DNA of 64,000 nucleotides, taken from positions 62,001 to 126,000 of the forward strand of contig NZ_JACIJH010000009.1 in the NCBI RefSeq assembly GCF_014199295.1. Reading direction: 5' to 3'. Position 1 is the first letter of the stretch. Each line of letters starts with the position of its first letter. The notes beneath the pieces were generated by a model. That model did no database searches, had not been told where the DNA came from, and saw only the letters and a list, made by a program, of their open reading frames with translations. Origin of the DNA: Sphingopyxis panaciterrulae. GTDB taxonomy: Bacteria > Pseudomonadota > Alphaproteobacteria > Sphingomonadales > Sphingomonadaceae. A program made the translations under genes and the position numbers. This document shows, one piece after another, positions 15,679 through 23,605 of this stretch.

Positions 15679-18209
15679 GAGATTGGCTCCCTAATCGCAG
15701 GTGAGGGCGCCCGCTCGCCGAGAATGTCCCGGGGATCGACGCCAGCCAGTTCGCAGACGGCTTCGAGCGGTGAGCGACCGGCGCGGATCAGGGCTTCGAA
15801 GGCCGCCACCTCGCTCGGCGCGCTGGTGTTGATCCAATAGCTGAACGGATCGACGACAAGCCGCGCGATGCCGAGCCCGAGCGGCGAGTCGATGAATACC
15901 TCGCTATAATTGGGCTTGTTGTTGCGGACCGACTTGAGCAGGTCGAGGACGAACCCCGAATAATCGAGGATCTTGTTCTCGACCGCCCGGTCATAGGTCG
16001 AACCCTGGAGTAGAAAGCGCGTCGCGGCATTTTCCAGGATCACCTGCCCGGTGCCGCCGAACAGGGTGAGGTCGTTCATCGACTGGAGGACGATGCCGAA
16101 ACTGCCCTGATATTTGCGGGCGCGCCGATAGCCCTGCGCGAACGCCTCGGCGAGGCGCGAGAGGTCCTGCCCGTCGCTCTTGGTCATGAACTGCGCGGCC
16201 TCGTCGCAGAGCACGAAGCGCGGGCGGTCACGCGCGGAGAGATAGAGTTCCTGCGTGACTGCGTTCACCACCACCATGACGATGACGTTGAACAGGTCGG
16301 GCATGGATTTCAGGCGTTCGAGTTCGAGCACGACAAACTCGTCGTTCGAGATGTCGAAGGTCGACGGCCCGTTGAAGAAATGACCATAGGCGCCGTCTGA
16401 CCCGAAATCGCGCAGGTTGAACGCGAGTTCGCGTGCCACGGGCTTCAGATGGTCAACGCGATCGAGATCATGCGCGGCAAATTGCGGATAGGCGCCGAGC
16501 CATGCCCGGACCGAGTCGATGCCTTCGTCGGCATGGCCCTCATCGATTGTCCATTGGACAGCCGATTTCAGGAGGTTCCATTCCGATGTTGAGACACCCT
16601 TGCGGGTAGCGGCATTGGCCATCTCGGCGACGATCGCGACGGCCATGGCGATAGCGGACTGCTGGTCCTCGCCGTCGAGTGCGAGCCCGAGGTCGAACGG
16701 GTTGAGAACGAGCCGTTCCTCGCCGATGTCGATATAGCGGCCCGAACACAGCGTGCAGAGCTTCCTGTACGAGCCGCCGATATCGATGATGCGGATCAGG
16801 GCATTCTGGGCATAATATTGGCGGCAGAGATCATTGAGCAGGAAGCTCTTGCCCGCGCCGCTCTCGGCCGCGACGATGAAATTATAATTGTTGATGCGCG
16901 GGTCGAAGAGGTCGAGCGTGATGAGCTGCCCCTTGCGCCCGGCATAGAGGAGGGCAGGGCGCCCGCCGCCGCGAAAATCGGTCTGGATCGGCGCCATCAG
17001 CGCGGTCGCCTTCACCGGCATCTTGAAATCGCGCTCGAGCATCTTGATCGTGCGGCGTTCGGGATAAAGGCCGAAGGGCAGGCTCGCGGTGAGCAGGATG
17101 GGATTGAGGTAGGATTCTTCCTGCACCATCCAGGGCAGCGGTTCGCTCTCCCACAGTCGTTTCGCGCGCGCGGCCATCTCGCGGGCCTGGTGCTGGTCGC
17201 GGCCAAACACCCACACCATCGGCATTACCGTGACGAAGCGGCTGTTGCCCGCCTCGTCGAGCACCCAGCCGATCTCCTCGATCTGCTTGCCGACCTCGAC
17301 GGCGAAGCTGCCCGCGGCTTTCTGCGCCGAGAGTATCTGCGCGCGCTTGTGGATCTCGAACTGCGAATGGTCGAAGAGGACATTCAGGCAATAGAGGAAC
17401 GGACCGCCGATCTGGTCGCTATCCTCGGCGCTGCCGCGCATCCCGCCCATCAGGCGATTGGCGCGCTCGGCCGTTACCCGCCGCGCCGGTGCCTTGGGGG
17501 TCAGGCAGCGCGCAACCTGGTTGCCGAGGAAGACTTCTGGGCCTTCGAACATCAAGGAGGGGCCGGCATCGATGATTTGCTTGCGCAGCGGCGGAGCCGA
17601 TTGGCGGGCGTCACCGCTTGCGAACACGCCGGGGGCCGGATCGAAGACGCCGTTGAAGATACGGCGGTAGAAGGCCATCATCTCGTGCGCCTCGATCCGG
17701 CGGATGCCGAGTTTGGCAAGCTGCTCCTCGATCTGGCGTTTGAGATCGCTGTGCATCGGCTGCCGCGTCTTCACGGCGAGAAAGGTCCGGAAATTGCGCA
17801 CCGGGATGCCGTGCAGCGCGGCGAGGCCGCCCCGCCCTTCGTCGAGATAGGCGTGCGTCCGCCGCGCCGAGGCCTGGATCAGCGGATCGGGCCGGGTCTT
17901 GAGGTCGAGATAATGGTCGAGTGCCGGCGCGATCAGCGGATCGGCAAAGCTGATCAGCTGGAGAACGCTGTTTTCGGGGAACTGGATGTTGAACAGCCCG
18001 AGCAAAGCCTGGTGGACATGCGCGAACATATAGGCCGTCGGCGTCAGCTCCCACGCATAGCCCCAGCCATCGTCGATGCAGAGGAAAGCTTCCTCCTCCT
18101 CGACCCAGGTGACGAGCGGCAGATAGTTCGAATAGCGGTCGCGCGCGATGCTGCGATGGAGATCGGCGAAGGTGAGCCCGCCGCCCGTTCGGGTTCCGGG
18201 CGCCTTCAC
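15675..18209 (-). CDS. traC: TraC, pilus-assembly ATPase of the F-type T4SS
   Basis: 844 residues, the usual TraC/VirB4 size. Walker A is GAGKS at 451-455 (AAESGAGKSFLLN) and Walker B is in RFVLCDEAAQF near residue 660, followed by the YRRARKYQGSFGIVLQS region. The N-terminal half has the TraC-type domain with YAWELTPTAY and FNIQFPENSVLQ. TraC energises pilus assembly at the inner membrane. It overlaps traV upstream and the small membrane gene downstream by ATGA at both ends. No frame damage is seen. Confidence 0.95.
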   Translation of the reverse strand: MKAPGTRTGGGLTFADLHRSIARDRYSNYLPLVTWVEEEEAFLCIDDGWGYAWELTPTAYMFAHVHQALLGLFNIQFPENSVLQLISFADPLIAPALDHYLDLKTRPDPLIQASARRTHAYLDEGRGGLAALHGIPVRNFRTFLAVKTRQPMHSDLKRQIEEQLAKLGIRRIEAHEMMAFYRRIFNGVFDPAPGVFASGDARQSAPPLRKQIIDAGPSLMFEGPEVFLGNQVARCLTPKAPARRVTAERANRLMGGMRGSAEDSDQIGGPFLYCLNVLFDHSQFEIHKRAQILSAQKAAGSFAVEVGKQIEEIGWVLDEAGNSRFVTVMPMVWVFGRDQHQAREMAARAKRLWESEPLPWMVQEESYLNPILLTASLPFGLYPERRTIKMLERDFKMPVKATALMAPIQTDFRGGGRPALLYAGRKGQLITLDLFDPRINNYNFIVAAESGAGKSFLLNDLCRQYYAQNALIRIIDIGGSYRKLCTLCSGRYIDIGEERLVLNPFDLGLALDGEDQQSAIAMAVAIVAEMANAATRKGVSTSEWNLLKSAVQWTIDEGHADEGIDSVRAWLGAYPQFAAHDLDRVDHLKPVARELAFNLRDFGSDGAYGHFFNGPSTFDISNDEFVVLELERLKSMPDLFNVIVMVVVNAVTQELYLSARDRPRFVLCDEAAQFMTKSDGQDLSRLAEAFAQGYRRARKYQGSFGIVLQSMNDLTLFGGTGQVILENAATRFLLQGSTYDRAVENKILDYSGFVLDLLKSVRNNKPNYSEVFIDSPLGLGIARLVVDPFSYWINTSAPSEVAAFEALIRAGRSPLEAVCELAGVDPRDILGERAPSPAIREPIS

Positions 18210-18814
18210 GGACGCGGCTCCGCGGATGGGGCAGGCTCTCGTCCCGGTATCTCGCGGACCTGTTCCAGCACCGGCGCGCGCGAAGCGGGTGATACCGGCG
18301 GAACGAGGTAGCCGCCGACAACCCAGGAGGGCGTGTCCAGCACCGAATAGACATAGCGGGGCATGTAGAGCCGATCGGGACGGTTGCGATCTGCATAGGG
18401 CAGGATCAGCGTGCGCACCGCCCGCGTGGGGCGCAGCATCGGGGTTTCCGGGGCTTCGATCAGCTCCTGAAGCTCGCGATAGACGCTGTCTCGATAGGTG
18501 CCATAGGCATCGGCGGAAGCGCTCTTTCCGCGCTTCGTGGCGGGCAGGGTGCGCTGACCATGCTGCCTGAGCAGTTTCTTGTCGTTCGTGACCGCGGGAT
18601 CGGAACGCGATGCGACGCCTTGGGCGGCATCCTCATAGGCTTTCTCGGGATGGATGCATTGCCCGTGATCGTCGTTCTTGCAGCTGAACTTCTCACTGTA
18701 GGGCGACATCGCCGAACCCAGCGAGGCACAACCCGAGAACAGGAGCGAGCCCATACATAAGGCTGCTGCGCCTCCTCCGCGGAGACGCCGGCCGTTTCGA
18801 AGCAAATGGATCAT
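18206..18814 (-). CDS. traV: TraV, outer-membrane lipoprotein
   Basis: 202 residues with a lipoprotein signal peptide ending in the lipobox LFSGC (Cys near residue 29). The mature part contains the two TraV-type cysteines (FSCKNDDHGQCIHPEKAYE). The C-terminal half includes RTLILPYADRNRPDRLYMPRYVY, matching the family pattern around LPYxDxxG.LY. GGAG lies a few bases before the ATG. TraV forms the outer-membrane core with TraK and TraB in F. It is now the first intact gene of the operon. Confidence 0.9.
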   Translation of the reverse strand: MIHLLRNGRRLRGGGAAALCMGSLLFSGCASLGSAMSPYSEKFSCKNDDHGQCIHPEKAYEDAAQGVASRSDPAVTNDKKLLRQHGQRTLPATKRGKSASADAYGTYRDSVYRELQELIEAPETPMLRPTRAVRTLILPYADRNRPDRLYMPRYVYSVLDTPSWVVGGYLVPPVSPASRAPVLEQVREIPGREPAPSAEPRP

Positions 18815-19165
18815 CTCTTTCTCCGTGATAGTCGTGCACGGTCAAAATGCCTGCGCGTGGCGCAGGAAAGGGCGATTGGTTCAGCCCTTGAATCCAGGGG
18901 CATTGATGCAGGGATGGCTCTCGTGCCGGTGCCCGGACAAGGGCTGGGGCATGATCGTGCCGCTCGGAGGTAGGCATGTTCCGGCCCTGTTTGCGGCTGT
19001 TTCAGTACAATGGGTCGGGAAGACAGCACAAAGATTTGAGCCGTGTGGCGTAAGCCGTTCGGTCGAAGATCAATTCCTCGAAATATCCCTGTTCGCACTT
19101 GCAGCATGATCAGGAGATTCCCATATTCAGCATGCCTTTCAGGCATCCTCTCCCAAAACTTCAAA
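18815..19165. other. Non-coding stretch upstream of traV; no gene recognised
   Basis: Between traV and the + strand terminator I see no convincing coding sequence: the open frames show no family motifs and no ribosome binding sites. It may carry the promoter now driving traV-traC, since traB and the methyltransferase upstream are broken. I could not place -35/-10 elements. Confidence 0.35.
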
Positions 19166-19192
19166 GGGCCAGCGCAAGCTGGCCCATTTTTT
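19166..19192 (+). terminator. Intrinsic terminator
   Basis: GGGCCAGC and GCTGGCCC form a perfect 8-bp stem with a GCAA tetraloop, followed by A and six T. It points rightward. No + strand gene is recognisable upstream, so it may end an unseen small transcript or be a remnant. Against leftward transcription from the methyltransferase it has a shorter T-run (TTT) and is weaker. Confidence 0.75.
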
Positions 19193-19248
19193 GGTTTCAG
19201 CACGATGATCGAGAGAGTCCGGCGGACGACTGAAACGGGGTCACCAGG

Positions 19249-19931
19249 CTATTGCGGCAAGACGCTCGCGCGCTCTTGCGGCCATGCTCGGGTCAATCTC
19301 GCAGCCCGTGTAGCGCCCCCGGTGGCCGCTGCCGCTTCGCCGGCTGCGGCCGAGCCGGCGAAGAAGTCGCCAACCAGACCGTCCGGTGGACAGGATGTCC
19401 GGATGAGAATTGCCAGCAGCGATACCGGTTTCTCCGTTGCATGAAGACCGCCTCGCACACTGTTCATTTCTATCACTGATTTTGCGATCCTTGTGCCGTC
19501 GTCACGATAGCCAGCTGCTCCGATTGCCCCGGTGTGCCGCGGCTTTGTTCGCTGCACCTGCAGCGTCTTGTTTCGCGTTGACGCCGGAACGCGCTGGACC
19601 TCGTTATAGACGCCACGCCAACGCGCAGCACGGCGATAATATTGCACGACGATTTCGTGAACTCGCTTGAAGTGATCGGCCGCAAACCCGGTACCGTTCG
19701 CCTTGCGCCAGATGATGTCCTGGGCGTAGCGTAGGCCTGCCGCCCCAAAACGGTCGGCGTCGGCGAGCAGGTAACGTAGCGACCCGAAAACCCAGAGCGA
19801 CCCCGAGGGCTTGAGGCACGCGGCGGCAGCCACGCTGAGCCAATCGCCGACGCGCCTCCGTCCTACCGGAGGTTCGTAACGCCGTAAGGCGGGTCAGCGA
19901 TAATCAGGTCATAGGGGCCATGTGTCGCCAT
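19249..19931 (-). pseudogene. DNA methyltransferase (DPPY / FxGxx type), frame broken
   Basis: The 5' frame from the ATG at 19931 (or a TTG further up) reads into LIIADPPYGVTNLR, the DPPY catalytic motif of N6-adenine/N4-cytosine methyltransferases, then hits an in-frame TAG at 19863-19865. The rest continues in another frame (19249 to about 19860) with WLSVAAACLKPSGSLWVFGS, the helical middle part with DIIWRKANG, and the SAM-binding GDFFAGSAAAGEAA motif. Family members usually read WD after the LR, which the TAG/deletion site has destroyed. Motif order DPPY then FAGS is the beta-type layout. In transcription order it lies between traB and traV; its likely role was host-range protection of transferred DNA. 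Confidence 0.8.
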
Positions 19932-20303
19932 GATCTCACGGCAATCGCTGCAATGAGCAGCGAGGCGCGGCGGCAAGTCAGAACTTGCTTCCGGCCATCG
20001 GTTTGATTTCGAGCGTGACGCCCTCCTGGATTACGACGATGACATCCTTCGCCGCGCCCACCTCGACGATGGGCCTGCCTGGCGCGCGAGATCGAGATAG
20101 AAGTCAGTGAGCCTGTCGGACGACTTCGACAGGCCGCCGGCGATTCCGGCCTTGGCCGCGTCGCCGGCGTCGAGCGTCCGCACCGAGCCGAGCGCGGATG
20201 TCGAGACGTCACCGATTGTATTCTCGACCGTCTGGTTGATGCCGCTGATCGTGCCGGCGATAAAAGCCCGTGCGAGGCTCGCGCCCGCGCGCGTCACCAC
20301 CTA

Positions 20304-20316
20304 GGGGTTGTGGGGA
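20304..20316 (+). repeat. Left terminal inverted repeat of the IS
   Basis: GGGGTTGTGGGGA, exactly matched as the reverse complement at the right end. Preceded by TA at 20302-20303. Confidence 0.85.
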
Positions 20317-20317
20317 T

Positions 20318-21069
20318 TCATCGTGAGTTGATGATGGCGGCGGCGAGATAGATCATTGCGGAGAAGCTTTGGTCGGTTTTGCAGGCGCGCATGGCGATGC
20401 GCTTGAACTCTTTGAGTTTACAGAAGAAGTTTTCGACCAAGTGGCGCCATTTGTACATTTCGGCGTCGATCTTGAGCTTTTGGGCGCGGCCGGGATGCTG
20501 CGAGATGACGACCTTGGCCCCGCGCTAGTCGAGTTCCTCGACGATCCAATTGGCGTCATAGGCCTTGTCACCCAGCAGCGCGCCAAAGTCGATGCCCTCG
20601 ATCAGCGGTGCAACGCCGATGGTGTCGAAGCGGTGTCCCGGCAGGAGTTCGAAGCGAACAAGGTTGCCCAAGGCATCGGTCAGCGCCAGAATCTTGGTGG
20701 TCATGCCGCCTTTTGAGCGACCGATGGCCTGGCTCTGAGTCCCCCTTTTGCGCCCTGGCCGTGCCGGTGAACCTTGACGATGGTGGCATCGACCATCGCG
20801 TATTCCATGTCGGGTTCCTCTGACAAGGCGTCGAAAATCCGCTTGAAAACATCGGCTTCGCGCCAATCTCTGAACCGACGAAAGGCCGTGCTCCAGTTGC
20901 CGAACAGCGCAGGCAGGTCGCGCCATGGACTGCCCGTGCGGACAATCCAAAGCACTGCCTCCACAAACAAACGGTTGTTCCTGCCGCTTCGACCTGGGTC
21001 CGTCGGCTTGCCCAGACAGTGCGGCTCAATCTTCGCCCACTGGGCGTCGGTCAGTACAAAGCGTTCCAT
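20318..21069 (-). pseudogene. IS5-family transposase, two frames plus an in-frame stop
   Basis: OrfA (from the ATG at 21069) begins MERFVLTDAQWAKIEPHCLG and carries the first catalytic Asp in AMVDATIVKVH. At about 20745 the run AAAAGGGGG allows a -1 shift into OrfB (TQSQAIGRSKGGMTTK), with the second Asp in LLGDKAYDAN. OrfB meets TAG at 20525-20527 and then continues in the same frame through the Glu region (MYKWRHLVENFFCKLKEFKR) to a TGA at 20318. The programmed shift is normal for the group; the TAG is a mutation. Confidence 0.85.
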
Positions 21070-21111
21070 CCGAAGTGTGAATCACATCTCCGGTCAAATG
21101 GGAATCCTAAT

Positions 21112-21124
21112 TCCCCACAACCCC
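21112..21124 (-). repeat. Right terminal inverted repeat of the IS
   Basis: TCCCCACAACCCC, reverse complement of the left end. Followed by TA at 21125-21126. Confidence 0.85.
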
Positions 21125-21487
21125 TAGCCGCTCAATCCCTTCTTGCCATCGGTGTCGACGAAAAAGCCTTTGATCAGTTGATCGACTGCCGAGCGTTCGT
21201 CGAAATCGACGCAGGAAAGCGATACCAGTTGGACCTCGACCCGCTCCTTGGCAAGGTCGGCGAGGACGCCCGCGCCGTGCCCTTCCTTAAGCGCTTCACT
21301 CTGTTCAACATCGCGCAATGCGAAGGCTGGCGCCCCGGCCTCGCTGCCGATGCGCTCGATCGTTCCGCGCCGTGCACGATCTGCCTCCTTCCGCCACAGT
21401 GGGGGCGGGCTCCCCCCCCTGTTGTGGCACACCTTCGTGGCCCAAACGGACAGCAAAGTCATGAGGCAAGCGCTTCAGCACGGCAGT

Positions 21488-22918
21488 TCAGGCGGCGGCT
21501 GCAAGATCGGCCTTGTCGGCTTCCGAGCGTGGAAGGCGCATCATGAGAAATAGGCTCCAAAGGCTGAGCAGCGCGCAAACGGCAAAAACGATGAGATAGG
21601 CCGAGGAACCGGGGAAGGTCGTGCCATCGGGGCGGGCGACCTGCGCGCTGGCCAAGCCGAGGGCTATAATCTGCAGTCCGACCGCCTTTCCGAAGGCTCG
21701 TACGACCTGCGTCAGTCCGGTGGCCTCGCTGGTCCGCTCCTCCGGAACCGCGTCCATGACGAGTTGCGGGGTCAACACCAGCAGCACCGATCCGCTCGGT
21801 ACGATCAGCAGCACGATCATAATGACGCTCGGCCAGAAATAACCGGACAGCGTGGCGAGTCCCGCCCATCCGGCGATACTGGCTGCAGCGCTTATGATCA
21901 TCAACGTTCGCACCGGAATGCGCTTTGTCAGCGCGCCGCTGCCGAGCGCGGCGACGCTCGCCAGGATATTGGCGGGGATCTTGACGATCGCGGCCATCGT
22001 CGCGGTGATGCCGAAACCGATCCCGGTCCAGGCCGGCTGCTGCAGGAATGGCAAATAGATCGCGGGCCCTAGCAGCGGGCCGAGCGAAATGGCAAGGATG
22101 TTGAGGTTCGCGAGCCGCACCTGTCTGCGGCCGAGCAGCCGGATGTCGATCAGCGGATTAGGGTGGCGCAATTCATACCACGCCCAGCCCGCCATCAACG
22201 CCAAACCTCCAACGATGAGGGCGATGGTCGAACCGGTCCAGCCGTCACTCGCACCCTCCACGAGGCCGAAAAGCATCATTGCGACAGCGGGCGCGAACAA
22301 TATGCCGCCCACAATGTCGAGCCCGCTGCGGTCGGTCGAGGGCTCCGAGCGCGGGACCGCGAACAGCACGAAGATGATGGCGAAAATTGCCAGCCCTGCG
22401 CTGATGTGGAAGAGCCCCTGCCAATGCCAGTTGTCGACGACCACGCCGCCGATGATCACGCCGATACCGCCGCCCACAGTATAGGTTGCGCCGATGATGC
22501 TGACGCCCAGGCCTAGGTGCCTCTCGTCGACATTCTCGCGAAGGATACCGAAGCCGAGCGGCAGGATTGCCATCGATACGCCCTGGATCGCGCGCCCCGC
22601 GATGATCCAGTCGAGATCGGGATGCGTTGCGCTGAGCAGAGACCCGGAAAATGCGATCGCAAGCATCCACAGCATGACGCGCCGCCGACCGTACAAATCG
22701 CCCAGTCGGCCCGCTACCGCTGCGCTTGCTGCAGCCGTAAGGGTAAAGGCGGTGAGCAGCCATCCGACTGCGACGGGATCGCCATATTGTTCGTAAAGGC
22801 CGGAAATCGCTACGTAGATCATGCCCGATTCGAGTGAGCAGACAAGTTCAGCTGACACGAGGGCAGCGTACAGCCACCATACCCTCGTCGGTCGATCGGA
22901 TAATGGCTTGGTCGTCAT
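21488..22918 (-). CDS. MFS transporter, DHA2 (14-TM, EmrB/QacA-like) family
   Basis: 476 residues from the ATG at 22918. The segment count suits a 14-helix DHA2 drug:H+ antiporter. The loop motif AGRLGDLYGRRRVMLW (motif A, GxLaDrxGrkxxl) follows helix 2, and GRAIQGVSMAILPLGFGIL corresponds to the GRxxQGxGgA motif. No export substrate can be named. It lies between the broken traB and the catabolic island, pointing left, and could export intermediates or confer tolerance; that is inference. No partner membrane-fusion gene is adjacent. Confidence 0.88.
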   Translation of the reverse strand: MTTKPLSDRPTRVWWLYAALVSAELVCSLESGMIYVAISGLYEQYGDPVAVGWLLTAFTLTAAASAAVAGRLGDLYGRRRVMLWMLAIAFSGSLLSATHPDLDWIIAGRAIQGVSMAILPLGFGILRENVDERHLGLGVSIIGATYTVGGGIGVIIGGVVVDNWHWQGLFHISAGLAIFAIIFVLFAVPRSEPSTDRSGLDIVGGILFAPAVAMMLFGLVEGASDGWTGSTIALIVGGLALMAGWAWYELRHPNPLIDIRLLGRRQVRLANLNILAISLGPLLGPAIYLPFLQQPAWTGIGFGITATMAAIVKIPANILASVAALGSGALTKRIPVRTLMIISAAASIAGWAGLATLSGYFWPSVIMIVLLIVPSGSVLLVLTPQLVMDAVPEERTSEATGLTQVVRAFGKAVGLQIIALGLASAQVARPDGTTFPGSSAYLIVFAVCALLSLWSLFLMMRLPRSEADKADLAAAA

Positions 22919-23163
22919 ACTGTCTGCTCTCCGCCAGTTTGGCCCGCGTGCAATGTTATGCCGCGATCGATCGGGCACTTGCTAGGCGGTGGGCGTGCTG
23001 CGGGGCAATACGAATTGCGCGCCTAACCGGTGATAAGCCCTTAATGCGGTAGCGCACACGAACCCCAGATCATGGTGAGGGCTGGGCGAGCCCGGGTTCG
23101 CCGGCTCTCGAGCGGTGCAATTGGGAAGTTGCCAATCGTGAGAGTGTCCGCCAGAAATCACAC
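22919..23163. other. Non-coding stretch; no gene recognised
   Basis: No coding sequence with family features is visible. A few degenerate codons just before 23164 (HTDYW-like in another frame) may belong to the same TonB-dependent receptor relic. The region probably also holds the MFS promoter. Confidence 0.35.
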
Positions 23164-23348
23164 GGATTACTGGACGCGCGCATCAACTGGGCATTTTACG
23201 ATCACGGCCTCGAGATCTTGATATTCGGCAAGAATCTGGCCAACGAGCGCTATCTGCAGGTCGCCACCAATTTCGAAGCGTCGGGTTATAATATCGGCTT
23301 CCCGGTAACCCCCGGGTGTTCGACATCCAGCTACGCAAGAACTTCTGA
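23164..23348 (+). pseudogene. C-terminal relic of a TonB-dependent receptor, frameshifted
   Basis: The frame reads LLDARINWAF, then LIFGKNLANERYL and NIGFP, the last beta strands of a TonB-dependent outer-membrane receptor. One base is missing in CCGGTAAC: the other frame continues GNPRVFDIQLRKNF and then a stop at 23346-23348, giving the usual C-terminal Phe. Only about 60 codons remain and there is no start. It marks a deletion or recombination scar at the left border of the catabolic island. Confidence 0.8.
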
Positions 23349-23508
23349 TGCTTCGGACAGGGAGGGATCCCGACGGGCGGCGCCATGGCGCCGCCGCAGC
23401 GGACTTTTCTCAAGAGCCTTCTTGGCGACCGCGCCGTTTGGCTGTCTCGGTGCCGAGAAAATATTCCAGTGTTTTCAGTGGGATAACCGAATTTGGATAG
23501 TCACTTGC

Positions 23509-23531
23509 AAATAACTGACGAATCGTTATTT
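23509..23531 (+). promoter_or_regulatory. AT-rich dyad upstream of the amidohydrolase gene (candidate operator)
   Basis: AAATAAC and GTTATTT form a perfect 7-bp inverted repeat with a 9-nt spacer, 75 bp before the amidohydrolase start. The inner sequence AACTGACGAATCGT closely resembles AACTGACGGTTCGT at 43101-43114, also in a promoter region, suggesting one shared regulator, possibly TetR-like. No TetR gene is in the window. Confidence 0.5.
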
Positions 23532-23605
23532 ATGATGCTGGATGACCGGAGTCCCCCTCACGGGAAGGTGTCAAGGACGTCAGCAGATTCGGAAGAGAGG
23601 ATAAT

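Larger units (their letters stand above)
20304..21124 (-). mobile_element. IS5-family element (IS427-like), 821 bp, degenerate
   Basis: The ends are 13-bp perfect inverted repeats (GGGGTTGTGGGGA at 20304-20316 and its complement at 21112-21124). A two-base TA flanks both sides, consistent with the TA target duplication of the IS427 group; CTAG at both ends makes the exact edge ambiguous. One transposase is encoded in two overlapping frames with a slippery AAAAGGGGG site, as usual for this group, but an extra in-frame stop suggests inactivity. It interrupts traB. Confidence 0.88.
19978..21462 (-). pseudogene. traB: TraB core-complex protein remnant, interrupted by an IS and frameshifted
   Basis: Right of the IS, the frame reads DLAKERVEVQLVSLSCVDFD and DQLIKGFFVDTDGKKGLSG, corresponding to the TraB segment before the conserved RVV. 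Left of the IS, it resumes VVTRAGASLARAFIAGTISG, then SKSSDRLTDFYLDLARQAGP. A 1-nt deletion in a C run near 20070 throws it out of frame; the other frame continues PIVEVGAAKDVIVVIQEGVTLEIK and stops at 19978. TraB is the VirB10-like core-complex protein. The N-terminal transmembrane and Pro-rich part is missing, and sequence beyond about 21300 is not clearly TraB. The gene is certainly non-functional. Confidence 0.85.

Noticed and set aside
16818..18311. + strand frame of 497 codons over traC
   Set aside because: Antisense shadow of the TraC ATPase, which has Walker A and B motifs in the minus frame.
18811..19203. Minus-strand frame upstream of traV
   Set aside because: No recognisable domain, no ribosome binding site, and it runs through a perfect terminator hairpin.
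20302..21126. Reading the traB interruption as an attachment site or integron
   Set aside because: The inverted terminal repeats and the DDE transposase fragments identify a simple IS5-family element; no integrase is present.
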